Program-made: the position numbers and the translations under genes | Notes under the pieces: generated by a model | Seen by the model: only the letters and a program-made list of their open reading frames with translations | What the model was told of the DNA's origin: nothing | The model's database searches: none | Source of the DNA: Bradyrhizobium sp. AUGA SZCCT0283 | GTDB taxonomy: Bacteria > Pseudomonadota > Alphaproteobacteria > Rhizobiales > Xanthobacteraceae | Reading direction: 5' to 3' | DNA length: 33,558 nt | Assembly (NCBI RefSeq): GCF_018130385.1 | Contig: NZ_JAFCLU010000052.1 | Coordinates: 1 to 33,558 of the forward strand | Shown here: positions 16,186 through 24,253 of the stretch, piece after piece | How the letters are laid out: each line of letters starts with the position of its first letter | How positions within the stretch are numbered: position 1 is the first letter of the stretch

Positions 16186-17974
16186 GATTAAAGTGGTGGC
16201 GAATGATCCCGCGAAACTGTTTGACCACCTGAAAGGCGTCGCGCAACAGATCGCGTTCCATGCTCGAAAGTAATGATGGTCGCACCAGCGTTCCTGAAAT
16301 GCCGCCCGATGCAGCCAGTTGTCCGTCGAGCCTGAGCGTCAGCAGGAAACGAAGCGTCTCGCTCAACTCTCGGGCAAAGTCGGGTTGCAGGACGCCGATC
16401 TCGCGCAGTCGCGCGATGCGCTTGTCGGTCGCGGTTTCCATCAGGCTGTGCTCGATCGCGAGACTACGGGTGCCGTGAACGATCGGAAAGATCCCGCCCT
16501 TCTTGAGGTCCAGCGCATCGCCCTTACCCTCGGACGTGACCAGTTTGTTGAACAGCCCGATCGGCGTCGCGAAGGCGTCCACAGCACGTGCGAAGTGAGC
16601 CAGGTAAGCCTGCTCGCCGCGGATCAGATCGATCAAATTTGCCTTCGCCGTTGCCAGCAGTTGCGCATCGCCGGCGACAGCACGCGCATCGTAGAAGATT
16701 GCCACGTTTATATGGGCCATATCGTCAGGCAATGTCACCCAACGGCGGAAATCCGAAAGATAGTCGGAGAGCGGCTTTGACCAAACCGGATTGCGTACCA
16801 TCACGTTGCCGGGGCACGGTGGAAAGCCGAACTCCGCCAGCGCACCGGAAAAATCGCTCCGGAACGCATCCAGCGCCGCCTGATCGACGGGGCCGGCCAG
16901 GATCAGTCCGTTGTCCTGATCGGTGCGTACGGTCTGTTCACCGCGGCCTTCGCTCCCCATGACGATGAGGCAGCCGCTGGTCCGGATCTCGGCGGGTGCG
17001 ACCATCTCGAACAGCCGCGAGAACAGGTGTCCATTAAGGTCGGAGACGACTTCGCCGATCACCTCGACCTTGACGCCCTGGCGGCGCAGGGTGCGCACCT
17101 GCGCCGCGGTCTCGCGCGCGGCAATCATGAGGTCGTCCTTGCTCGAGGCGCGATCAATGCGGCCGGCGACGACCTGGGCGCTGCCGGCGAGGAAACCCAG
17201 CAGGTCGATATCTTCGAGGATACCGACATAGCGCTCGCCGTCATGTACCGCCACGCGTCGTTTGTTTCGTTTGGTCATCAGCACGAGAGCCGACGATACA
17301 AAATCATCCGGCCGCAACGTAACGACATCAAAATGCGCGAGCGCACGCACGGGGGTTTCGATCGCCAGGCGCCGCAGCACGACTGCCTTGGACAGGTTCA
17401 TGCCGGTGATGATGCCGATGCGCTCGCCGTCGCGAACGAACAGCGCGTTGCTGTCGATCTCGCGCATCAGGTGGCCGGCGGCCTCGATGGTATCGCTCGC
17501 ATCGATGAATGTGGGGGGATGCAGGAACAGCTCGGCGACCCGCGCACGCATCAGCGAGCCGTAGCGCCGCTCCTCCTCGTCGCGGACGAGCTCATCCAGC
17601 TTTTGCGATATCTCGCGGTAGAAGAACGAGGCAAACCGGGGATTGCTCTGGATCAAGCCGAGCGTCAGGTTCTTGGGAGCGATGTAGCAGAGCGTCTCTT
17701 CACGAGCTACGAATGCGTGACCGCTCTTGCCGTGGACGAGGGCGCGGCTGTCGAAACTGTCCTTGGGACCCAGCAGCGCCAGCAGGTCGTTGCCGTCGCG
17801 CTCCTCGATCGTGCCCTTGATGATCACGAACAGGGCGTTGGCGGCCGCATTCTGGGCGATGACGGTTTCGCCCGGGCGGAAGTAGGCGATATCCAGCGCG
17901 GCGCGCAGTGTTTCGACCTCTTGCGATGTCAAGCGGTCGAAAGGCGGGTTGGTGGCATCGAAGGCGCTGGGCAT
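16172..17974 (-). CDS. Cyclic-nucleotide-binding/CBS/DUF294 nucleotidyltransferase-like signalling protein
   Basis: A protein of about 600 residues. A cNMP-binding domain covers roughly 10-125 (FRPGETVIAQNAAANALFVIIKG). A pair of CBS domains spans roughly 148-270 (ATP/AMP sensing). A DUF294 nucleotidyltransferase-like domain follows, with VMGSEGRGEQTVRTDQDNGLI (about 338-358) matching the G-S plus DxD motif of GlnD-type transferases, and a DUF294 C-terminal domain ends the protein. It is soluble. The architecture reads as an energy or second-messenger sensor coupled to nucleotidyl transfer; next to actP it may adjust acetate uptake. AGGGA is correctly spaced for the ATG at 17974; the ATG two codons earlier (17980) lies too close to it. 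The 3' end overlaps the exonuclease gene. Confidence 0.88.
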   Translation of the reverse strand: MPSAFDATNPPFDRLTSQEVETLRAALDIAYFRPGETVIAQNAAANALFVIIKGTIEERDGNDLLALLGPKDSFDSRALVHGKSGHAFVAREETLCYIAPKNLTLGLIQSNPRFASFFYREISQKLDELVRDEEERRYGSLMRARVAELFLHPPTFIDASDTIEAAGHLMREIDSNALFVRDGERIGIITGMNLSKAVVLRRLAIETPVRALAHFDVVTLRPDDFVSSALVLMTKRNKRRVAVHDGERYVGILEDIDLLGFLAGSAQVVAGRIDRASSKDDLMIAARETAAQVRTLRRQGVKVEVIGEVVSDLNGHLFSRLFEMVAPAEIRTSGCLIVMGSEGRGEQTVRTDQDNGLILAGPVDQAALDAFRSDFSGALAEFGFPPCPGNVMVRNPVWSKPLSDYLSDFRRWVTLPDDMAHINVAIFYDARAVAGDAQLLATAKANLIDLIRGEQAYLAHFARAVDAFATPIGLFNKLVTSEGKGDALDLKKGGIFPIVHGTRSLAIEHSLMETATDKRIARLREIGVLQPDFARELSETLRFLLTLRLDGQLAASGGISGTLVRPSLLSSMERDLLRDAFQVVKQFRGIIRHHFNLGMF

Positions 17975-18135
17975 CTGCATTCCCTGACCGGAGGCTGGCG
18001 CGCCAGGAATTAGACAGCGCCAGCCAAATGATTCAACCGGGCAGATACGTTGCCTGCTGAGTCAGGCTGGCCTCCGCCTACCGGACCTGACGTTCGCCTT
18101 GGAATCGAGCATGACCTCCTCTTCGAAGCCCGGTT

Positions 18136-19830
18136 TCAGTGCGTGGTGGCGCCGGACGCGCCGATGCCGGTCTGGCAGCGCACATATTGCGCGTCGAAGC
18201 CGTCACGGTCGGCCCTGGCCCGCGCGCTGCGGTCCAGAACCGAGAATAGCCAAATGCCGGCGAATGCGATCGCGATCGAGAACAGCGCCGGGTTGTCGAG
18301 CGGGACCGGCGCTGACCCCTTGGGGTTGCCGAGCGTTGCTTCCCATACCGCAGGCGACAGGATGACGCCGACGACGGCGCTGATCAGACCGAGGAACCCG
18401 CCGATCAACGCGCCCCGCGTGGTCAGCCCCTTCCAGAAGATCGATGTGACCAGCACGGGGAAGTTGCACGACGCTGCAATGGCAAAGGCAAGCCCAACCA
18501 TGAAGGCGACGTTCTGGTTCTCGAATATGATGCCCAGAATGATCGCCAGCACGCCGAGGAACAGCGTCGCGATCTTCGAGACGCGGATTTCGTCCTGCTC
18601 GTTGGCCTTCCCGTTCTTGATCACCATGGCGTAGATGTCATGGCTGATCGATGATGCGCCGGCGAGCGCCAGGCCGGATACCACCGCGAGGATGGTGGCG
18701 AAGGCCACCGCCGAGATGAAGCCGAGGAATATGTTGCCGCCGACCGCGTTCGCCAGATGGATCGCTGCCATGTTGGAGCCGCCCTGGATCGCTGCGATCC
18801 CGCTCTTGGTCTTCTCCAGAATGCTCCCGTCAAGGAACGCCGCATCGGTCGAGACCAGCACGATGGCGCCAAAGCCGATGATGAAGGTCAGGATATAGAA
18901 ATAGCCGATGAAGCCGGTCGCATACAGGACCGACTTGCGTGCGGCCTGGGCGTCCTTCACCGTGAAGAAGCGCATCAGGATGTGCGGCAGCCCGGCGGTG
19001 CCGAACATCAGGGCCAATCCCAGCGAGATCGCCGACAGCGGATTGGAGATCAGGCTGCCGGGTTCCATGATCGCGGTGTGCTTGGGATGTACCTCGGTTG
19101 CCTTGGCAAAAAGGGCCTCCGGGCTGAAGCCGAATTTGTACAGTACCGCGCCAGCCATGAATGTCGCGCCCATCAACAGCAGCACGGCCTTGATGATCTG
19201 CACCCAGGTCGTTGCCTTCATGCCGCCGAAGGTCACGTAGATCATCATCAGGCCGCCGACCAGGACGACTGCCATCCAGTAGTCGAGGCCGAACAGCAGC
19301 TGAATGAGCTTTCCGGCGCCGACCATCTGCGCGATCAGGTAGAAGGCGACGGTGACCAATGAACCGCAAGCCGCGAGAATGCGGATCTCGGTCTGCCCTA
19401 GTCGGAACGAGGTGACGTCGGCAAACGTAAACTTGCCGAGATTGCGCAACTGCTCGGCGATCAGGAACGTAACAATGGGCCAGCCGACCAGCCACCCCAC
19501 CGAGTAGATCAGGCCGTCATAGCCGGAGGTATAGACCAGGCCCGAGATGCCCAGGAAAGAGGCCGCCGACATGTAGTCGCCGGCGATCGCGAGGCCGTTC
19601 TGAAAACCGGTGATGCCGCCGCCGGCAGAATAGAAATCCGCGGCCGATGCGGTCTGTTTTGCCGCCCAATATGTGATGCCGAGGGTCAGGGCGACAAAGG
19701 CGACGAACATGCCGATGGCGACCCAGTTGACCGCCTGCTTGGTGCCGCCGTCGATGGCGCCGGCCGCAAACGCGAGCGAGGGCAGGCTGGCAAATATTGC
19801 GGTCACGAATATGCAGGAGAGCTTTCTCAT
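18136..19830 (-). CDS. actP: Cation/acetate symporter ActP (sodium:solute symporter family)
   Basis: A 564-residue inner-membrane symporter with an N-terminal hydrophobic signal-like segment, then about 13 membrane segments. Family landmarks include DFYSAGGGITGFQNGLAIAG, GDYMSAASFLG (sodium-site region), WPIVTFLIAEQLRNLGKFTFADV and GTAGLPHILMRFFTV. It takes up acetate and short-chain carboxylates with sodium or protons. It starts two bases after the yjcH stop (GAGGGGG serves as ribosome site), so the pair is translated together. The DUF294 sensor and exonuclease genes lie 155 bases downstream on the same strand. Confidence 0.93.
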   Translation of the reverse strand: MRKLSCIFVTAIFASLPSLAFAAGAIDGGTKQAVNWVAIGMFVAFVALTLGITYWAAKQTASAADFYSAGGGITGFQNGLAIAGDYMSAASFLGISGLVYTSGYDGLIYSVGWLVGWPIVTFLIAEQLRNLGKFTFADVTSFRLGQTEIRILAACGSLVTVAFYLIAQMVGAGKLIQLLFGLDYWMAVVLVGGLMMIYVTFGGMKATTWVQIIKAVLLLMGATFMAGAVLYKFGFSPEALFAKATEVHPKHTAIMEPGSLISNPLSAISLGLALMFGTAGLPHILMRFFTVKDAQAARKSVLYATGFIGYFYILTFIIGFGAIVLVSTDAAFLDGSILEKTKSGIAAIQGGSNMAAIHLANAVGGNIFLGFISAVAFATILAVVSGLALAGASSISHDIYAMVIKNGKANEQDEIRVSKIATLFLGVLAIILGIIFENQNVAFMVGLAFAIAASCNFPVLVTSIFWKGLTTRGALIGGFLGLISAVVGVILSPAVWEATLGNPKGSAPVPLDNPALFSIAIAFAGIWLFSVLDRSARARADRDGFDAQYVRCQTGIGASGATTH

Positions 19831-19832
19831 GG

Positions 19833-20135
19833 CTACGCCCCCTCGACAATTCGACGGATCAGGGTGTCATATTTGGAATTGGCCTTGCTGACATAGATGG
19901 CGGTGAGCACGAACGCCGAGACGATGACGAACAGACCGATCGGGATGCCGATGGTCGTTACGCCCGTCCCCAGCCGCATGCCGAGGAATTTGGGCGCATA
20001 CGCGACCAGCAGGATGAAACCGAAGTAGATCACGAGCATGATCAGCGACAGCGTCCACCCGAACGACGAGCGCCGCCGCACCAGCTCCTTGTAGTCCGGA
20101 TCCCGCTGGATCGCTTCGAGGCTTCTCGCATCCAT
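19833..20135 (-). CDS. yjcH: DUF485 inner-membrane protein (YjcH)
   Basis: A 100-residue protein with two membrane helices (FGWTLSLIMLVIYFGFILLV and VTTIGIPIGLFVIVSAFVLTAIYV). The N-terminal IQRDPDYKELVRRRSSFGW is the DUF485 signature. It is the standard small partner encoded just upstream of actP. The ATG at 20135 follows GGGAGAAACAGC; the longer open frame to 20204 lacks support. Its promoter should lie in the 20136-20330 stretch, where a FixK/FNR-like box sits 183 bases upstream. Confidence 0.92.
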   Translation of the reverse strand: MDARSLEAIQRDPDYKELVRRRSSFGWTLSLIMLVIYFGFILLVAYAPKFLGMRLGTGVTTIGIPIGLFVIVSAFVLTAIYVSKANSKYDTLIRRIVEGA

Positions 20136-20317
20136 GCTGTTTCTCCCGAAGAATTCGCAGACAGACGTATCGACAGCGTGCTCGCGCAAGACGACGCACA
20201 GCACGCCAAAGGTCCATTAAGCGGCTGTCGCTTGGCGACACCACCGAAAGTGAGCGAAAAATGCAGCTTGTTCTCGCCGCGTTGCGATAACGTATGACGA
20301 AACGTCGGACGTGGCTG

Positions 20318-20331
20318 TTGATGTAGATCAA
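20318..20331. promoter_or_regulatory. FixK/FNR-like box
   Basis: TTGATGTAGATCAA is a perfect TTGAT-N4-ATCAA palindrome. It lies 183 bases before yjcH (minus strand), a little far for direct activation. No intact gene follows on the plus strand, only the tRNA and solute-binding protein fragments. Confidence 0.65.
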
Positions 20332-20491
20332 ATCAACGCATGAACGTCGCCATCGCGCAAAGCCTGTGAACGTCGGGCATGTGTTGCTTCCGGAGAAGGC
20401 GTTCGCCGCTGTCAGACTCGGCCGAAAAGCTGACACCCGCCTTAAGGCCGCTCCTTCTTGAATAGCGCGGAATTGTTTCAGGAAAATGCCC

Positions 20492-20533
20492 GTGGTGCCT
20501 CTAGCCCGGAATCGAACCAGCGCCCCTTGCGGA
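20492..20533 (-). pseudogene. Decayed 3' half of a tRNA-Leu
   Basis: About 40 bases from the CCA end through the T-arm to the variable arm match the intact tRNA-Leu at 32240-32281 in the same orientation, with about four substitutions and one inserted base. The T-loop TTCGATT and the CCA end are kept. The anticodon, D-arm and 5' acceptor strand are missing. Homology stops exactly where the solute-binding protein fragment begins. It may be an attachment-site copy left by an integrated element. Confidence 0.8.
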
Positions 20534-20559
20534 GCCACCGCGAACTTCCTCAACAACCC
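20525..20559. repeat. Chimeric 35-bp direct repeat, copy 1
   Basis: CCTTGCGG (from the tRNA variable arm) plus two variable bases plus the 25-base solute-binding protein segment. The same chimera recurs in direct orientation at 24179-24213. The junction is thus duplicated as a unit. Confidence 0.85.
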
Positions 20560-20742
20560 GGAACGCTTTCGGTCGAAGAACACGAAATTCGAATTCAACA
20601 TCGAGAGGCCAACCAGATCCTCGAGGTTGCCGGCTGGAAAAAGGGCGGCGACGGCATTCGCGCCAAGGACGGCACGCCGCTGAAGTTCGCGTGCCGGACC
20701 TCGATCAATGCGCCCGCGGGCAGAAGATCCAGGCCATCGTCT
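20535..20742 (+). pseudogene. Fragment of the solute-binding protein gene at 13550
   Basis: About 206 bases match 14673-14878 of the intact gene, with about 17 mismatches by eye plus small indels. A one-base deletion at GAGAGGCCAACC (GAGAAGGCCAACC in the intact gene) shifts the frame, so no protein is made. Homology begins abruptly at the tRNA remnant and ends near GCCATCGTC. The orientation is the same as the intact gene. It could derive from this gene or from a paralogue elsewhere in the genome. Confidence 0.9.
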
Positions 20743-20849
20743 TTCCGAGTGAGAAATGTCGGGGCCCCCTCTGCAGGCACGATGTTGTCTCGCTTTGACG
20801 GTGCGAACCGCCAGCGACATCATCGTTCGGCGTGCCACCTGCCGTACGG

Positions 20850-21464
20850 CTATTGAGCCGAACGGGTGGCCCGCTTGAAGGCTTCCCGCGTCGCCTGATT
20901 GGCGCGATCGAAAGTGGCGCGCGCTTCTGCCAGGGCGGCGTTGAGTGTCGACCAGGATTCTGTTCCCGCCCGGGCGAGTTCTTGGAGCTTTTTCTCGGCG
21001 GCGGCTGCATCGGCCTTCATCCGCGAGATCGTGGCATCGATTTCGCGCCGCCGCTCGATCGCGAATTCCTTCCCTGCAGCATTGAGTTTATCCGCTGCTT
21101 CGCGCCAGGCGCCTAGTTGAGCTGTGACCTGGCTTTGAAAGACAGCCTGTTGTTGCTCTATGTTGTTGCCGAAAGTCTCAAGATACCTCTGGGTCTCGGC
21201 CTCGAAGCCCTTCAACTCTGCTGCCAACCGCAGCTTGGCGCTGTCCCAAGCGGGCTCGCCCGCCTCGGCCTGCTTCTCGACGGTACTTTCGAATTCATCT
21301 CGCTTTTTCTTCATCTCTGAGATGAATTGATCGGCCTTCACCCGGGTCTGCGCCTGCATTTGCACCGCTTTACCCTCGAGCGATGCGAGTGTGGCATCCA
21401 TCTCATCAATCCGCTCCTTGGCCCAACTGAGAAAAAAATGAGCGCTGCTGGTTTGCGTGGGCAT
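20850..21464 (-). CDS. Coiled-coil hypothetical protein
   Basis: A 204-residue soluble protein that is almost entirely charged, alanine-rich helix (ERIDEMDATLASLEGKAVQM, KADQFISEMKKKRDEFEST, KLQELARAGTESW). It has no signal peptide or membrane segment. The layout recalls apolipoprotein/LEA-like or phasin-like stress proteins, but no motif proves a function. The ATG at 21464 follows TTGGAGACGGCC; the longer frame begins with TTG at 21476. A perfect FixK/FNR-like box lies 106 bases upstream of the start, so low-oxygen induction is likely. It diverges from the Crp/Fnr gene. Confidence 0.8.
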   Translation of the reverse strand: MPTQTSSAHFFLSWAKERIDEMDATLASLEGKAVQMQAQTRVKADQFISEMKKKRDEFESTVEKQAEAGEPAWDSAKLRLAAELKGFEAETQRYLETFGNNIEQQQAVFQSQVTAQLGAWREAADKLNAAGKEFAIERRREIDATISRMKADAAAAEKKLQELARAGTESWSTLNAALAEARATFDRANQATREAFKRATRSAQ

Positions 21465-21569
21465 GGCCGTCTCCAAGGTGAAGGTTTCTGCCGGTCATTC
21501 TGGCAGACCGGACGAAACACGTTCTGTTCGGTTTCAAACAGTCGCAGGCGAAGGCGGACGATCGCTCTT

Positions 21570-21583
21570 TTGATCCAAATCAA
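21570..21583. promoter_or_regulatory. FixK/FNR-like box between the coiled-coil gene and the Crp/Fnr gene
   Basis: TTGATCCAAATCAA, a perfect TTGAT-N4-ATCAA palindrome, lies 106 bases before the minus-strand coiled-coil gene and 153 bases before the plus-strand Crp/Fnr gene. It is symmetric and could serve either; the minus gene is at the better distance. Confidence 0.75.
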
Positions 21584-21735
21584 ATGCGAGCCGGGCTCGC
21601 TGTGCTTCGCTTTTCGCGCTCGGCGAGCTCTTTGAACGAGCAGAGCGAATCCCGGGACCAGAGCAAACGGCGACTTAGTTCAGGTGCTAAAAGCGTGCGC
21701 GCCGGTGTGGTCCGCTGTGAGAAGGCGTTTCCGTC

Positions 21736-22518
21736 ATGCCCATGGCCTCAATCACACCACTTCACTTGCGCCGCGGTATCAATAATCGGCTACTGCTTGC
21801 GCTGTCTCCAGCGACGTTGGATCGGATGCTGCGGATTTCCGAACCAGTGAGCCTGGCCAGAGGGCAGCAAATCGAAACCGCTGGACAGCTGATCAAGTAC
21901 ATCCATTTCGTCAACCGAGGATTGGTCTGCGCCGCCAAAGCCATGGAAGATGGGCGGGTTGTCGAGATCGCAGCCATCGGTACAGAGGGCGTCGCCGAGT
22001 TCGTCGCTCTGCTCGGTATGGACAGGTCACTTGTGGATATGGTCGTGCGTATTCCGGGAACGGCAATTCGCATCAGGCGCGAAGCCTTCATGCACGAGAT
22101 GGAGAACGACAAGCCGCTTCGCCAATTGATGCAGGATTACGTGCGCTTCGGGCTCAACGAAGTTGCCCGGCATATTGCCTGTAATCGACTGCATCATCTT
22201 GATCAACGGTGCTGCCGCTGGCTTTTGATTGCGCATGATCACGCGCTGTCGGATGAATTTCCGCTGACGCACGAGGATCTTGCGATGATGCTGGGTTACC
22301 AGCGCGCAGGGGTTTCGGTCGCCATGGCTTCGCTCGTGAGAGTCGGTCTCATTGAGCACAAGCGAGGCAAAGTGATCGTAAGCAACCGGCCGGGGCTCGA
22401 AGCTGCATGCTGCGAGTGCTACGGCGAGATGCGAAACGAACTAAACGAATTCCTGCCATCGAAAAAAACGGCACAACTGTTCGAATTCACACAGAACGAA
22501 ATCGCCAAGCGCCGTTAG
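21736..22518 (+). CDS. Crp/Fnr family transcriptional regulator
   Basis: A 260-residue regulator. A cNMP-type beta-roll domain spans about 25-130 (SLARGQQIETAGQLIKYIHFVNRG), then a long dimer helix and a C-terminal winged HTH at about 175-235 (LTHEDLAMMLGYQRAGVSVAMASLVRVGLIEHKRG). The recognition helix carries YQRAGVS instead of the E-x-x-S-R of Fnr/FixK, so it probably reads a different site from the TTGAT boxes nearby. It lacks the N-terminal cysteine cluster of oxygen-sensing Fnr; a CCECYGE cysteine patch lies near residue 224. The ligand is unknown. GAGAAGG lies upstream of the ATG at 21736; a second ATG follows two codons on. Confidence 0.88.
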   Translation: MPMASITPLHLRRGINNRLLLALSPATLDRMLRISEPVSLARGQQIETAGQLIKYIHFVNRGLVCAAKAMEDGRVVEIAAIGTEGVAEFVALLGMDRSLVDMVVRIPGTAIRIRREAFMHEMENDKPLRQLMQDYVRFGLNEVARHIACNRLHHLDQRCCRWLLIAHDHALSDEFPLTHEDLAMMLGYQRAGVSVAMASLVRVGLIEHKRGKVIVSNRPGLEAACCECYGEMRNELNEFLPSKKTAQLFEFTQNEIAKRR

Positions 22519-22554
22519 CTTCATCTTTATCAGTGAGCTTCACCTTTATCAGCA
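22517..22554. repeat. 19-bp tandem duplication after the Crp/Fnr gene
   Basis: AGCTTCATCTTTATCAGTG is repeated immediately as AGCTTCACCTTTATCAGCA, with two or three differences. The first copy overlaps the stop codon region. Confidence 0.75.
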
Positions 22555-22593
22555 CGAACAGGCCGTTCGGGATCTCTGCTTCAGCCTTGGCCA

Positions 22594-22984
22594 ATGCGCT
22601 GGATGAATCGCGCGCCGCTGTTCCTCGCGCCGAGCGTCTCTGCTTTTCTATGGTCGCTGCTCACGGCGGCGCTCGCGTTGGTCGTTGGGGTCCTGCTTCT
22701 CTGGCACCCAGGTCGCGGCTGCGGTCAGGTATCGCGACGCGTTCCCGGATTCGTAGGGCTGGATGGTGATGAGCGGAGTCACCGACCTGGTCCTGGCTTG
22801 GCTGATGATCAGCGGATGGCCGGGCACCGCGATCGGGGCGTTGGGATTGATCGGCGGCGTCAACCTCATGACTTCTGGTCTGGCGATCACAATGGCTGCT
22901 CTCGCCGGTCGCAGCTTGGTCAAAGGAGTGCAAGCGCGACGCGCTGACGGAGTGTTGACCGTCGGCGCAGGCGCCGGTGGCTGA
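22594..22984 (+). pseudogene. hdeD: Broken HdeD-like (DUF308) membrane protein gene
   Basis: Two frames together spell the second half of an HdeD-family acid-stress membrane protein. Frame 1 (from 22594) gives SAFLWSLLTAALALVVGVLLLWHP. A second frame then gives AAAVRYRDAFPDS-stop-GWMVMSGVTDLVLAW, then SGWPGTAIGALGLIGGVNLM to the end at 22984. Between the two, a helix of the family is missing and the frame changes near 22705, consistent with a deletion. A TAG at 22754-22756 stands where the family usually has an aromatic residue before GW. The N-terminal helices are also absent. Two lesions make a functional protein unlikely, though the last 73 residues could start at the ATG at 22763. Confidence 0.8.
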
Positions 22985-23114
22985 GAATCTGCCTTGGAAC
23001 TCGAACAGATCGAATCGATCGCGCGGAGACTGTTCGAAGTCGAACAGAGCAAGGCCCCGGAAGCAGCTATGGGAGGCCTTCAGTAAAATTCCCTCAACAG
23101 AAAGGTAAGCAGTC

Positions 23115-23912
23115 ATGAGCAAATTTGTCGTAACCACATTTAACACTGAGACGAATGCGTATGAAGGTATGCGAGCTCTAAGGGAGCTTCATGCGGAGGG
23201 CGAACTCACGCTCTATGGATTGGCCGTTATCACCAAGGATACGAATGGGAAGCTGTCGGTCAGGGAGGCGCCTGATGATCTGACTGGCACGGCGGTAGGC
23301 AGTCTGGTTGGCGCGCTGGTAGGCGTGCTTGGCGGGCCGGCCGGCGTTATTGTCGGAATGACAACCGGCATGATGCTGGGGAGTATTGGCGACCTTCTCA
23401 ACATCGGCGTGGGCACGGATTTTGTTGACAAGGTCTCTGGCCAGTTGGCCCCGGGCAAGACGGCGGTGATAGCCGAGGTCGATGAGGATTGGATTACCCC
23501 ACTCGACACGCGCATGGAAGCGATTGGCGGCTCCGTCGCGCGTGAGTGGCGTTCCGACTTCGAGGAAGCTGAAATCGCGAAGGAAACCGCGGCGCGCAAG
23601 GCAGAATTCGCGCAGTTGAGAGCCGAAATGGCTCAGTCTCGCGCCGATGCCAAAGCCAAGCTCCAGACGCGCATCAACGAGGTTAAAGCGAAGCTCGATG
23701 AATTGTCCGGCCGGGCGCAGACGAAGTTGCAAAAGTTGGACAAGGATACCAACGCCAAAATCGACGCACTGAATGATCAAATTGCCAAGGCCAACGCCGC
23801 AACCAAGGCCCGGATCAAGGAACGGCTTGTTGAGTTGCGTGCCGACCGTGACCGGCGATCTGCCAAGCTCAGGGAAGCTGGTACCTTGATCAAGGAAGCA
23901 CTCGCCGCGTAG
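23115..23912 (+). CDS. DUF1269 membrane protein with long coiled-coil extension
   Basis: A 265-residue protein. Residues 1-140 match DUF1269: a ferredoxin-like start (FVVTTFNTETNAYEGMRAL), then a glycine-rich membrane hairpin (GTAVGSLVGALVGVLGGPAGVIVGMTTGMMLGSIGDLLN, about 57-96), then GKTAVIAEVDEDW. Residues 150-265 are a charged coiled coil (KLQTRINEVKAKLDELSGRA, KIDALNDQIAKANAATKARI). The family is of unknown function and often sits in low-oxygen or stress clusters. The ATG at 23115 follows GAAAGGTAAGCAG. It stands alone, 130 bases after the hdeD remnant, and ends before a strong hairpin. Confidence 0.88.
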   Translation: MSKFVVTTFNTETNAYEGMRALRELHAEGELTLYGLAVITKDTNGKLSVREAPDDLTGTAVGSLVGALVGVLGGPAGVIVGMTTGMMLGSIGDLLNIGVGTDFVDKVSGQLAPGKTAVIAEVDEDWITPLDTRMEAIGGSVAREWRSDFEEAEIAKETAARKAEFAQLRAEMAQSRADAKAKLQTRINEVKAKLDELSGRAQTKLQKLDKDTNAKIDALNDQIAKANAATKARIKERLVELRADRDRRSAKLREAGTLIKEALAA

Positions 23913-23951
23913 AGCATGCTGCGCGCATGCAGCACGGCTACTCTTGTTCCT

Positions 23952-23980
23952 GGAGCGGCAAAGGACCACTTTGCCGCTCC
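23952..23980 (+). terminator. Strong hairpin after the DUF1269 gene
   Basis: GGAGCGGCAAAG and CTTTGCCGCTCC form a perfect 12-bp stem around the loop GACCA, 40 bases past the stop at 23912. No T-run follows, so it may be a weak or Rho-aided terminator or an mRNA-stabilising hairpin. Confidence 0.65.
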
Positions 23981-24050
23981 GCTCGACGGGGCGTCTAGTT
24001 CCTGTTTGTTACGAACAAAGGCTGGCCGCAACCACGCGCCAACCGGAGCT

Positions 24051-24178
24051 TCATGCGTTGGGGTAGCGGCTGAGTAGAGCCTCAACTTCTTCGTCGCTCG
24101 CGAGGTCTCGCCGCGCGGCGCGTTCTTCGATAATTCGCCACTCTTCGTCGGTAAGGTCGTCGCCTTCGCGTCGCTGCT
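24051..24178 (-). pseudogene. 3' remnant of an unknown small gene cut by repeat copy 2
   Basis: On the minus strand the frame reads RREGDDLTDEEWRIIEERAA, then RRDLASDEEVEALLSRYPNA and stop at 24051. It is well formed and acidic, like the C-terminus of a small soluble protein, perhaps of antitoxin type, but I cannot name the family. Upstream the frame runs straight into the chimeric repeat (24179-24213) and meets a stop without any ATG, GTG or TTG. The gene therefore seems to have lost its 5' end at the insertion or recombination point. Confidence 0.5.
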
Positions 24179-24213
24179 CCTTGCGGCACCACCGCGAACT
24201 TCCTCAACAACCC
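24179..24213. repeat. Chimeric 35-bp direct repeat, copy 2
   Basis: CCTTGCGG plus CA plus the 25-base solute-binding protein segment. It matches 20525-20559 except for the two bases at the junction. Beyond it homology to the solute-binding protein gene stops, unlike at copy 1. Confidence 0.85.
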
Positions 24214-24253
24214 TATTCCTCGCCAACGGCGAGAACTTTGTCATCAGTCTGAG

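Noticed and set aside
17027..18013. 328-residue plus-strand frame opposite the DUF294 gene
   Set aside because: Antisense shadow of a well-supported gene.
20458..20856. 132-residue plus-strand frame
   Set aside because: It spans the tRNA remnant and the frameshifted solute-binding protein fragment, so it is a chance fusion.
21736..22518. Crp/Fnr protein as FixK or Fnr itself
   Set aside because: Recognition helix lacks the E-x-x-S-R pattern and the N-terminus lacks the iron-sulfur cysteines, so it should not be the factor reading the TTGAT boxes.
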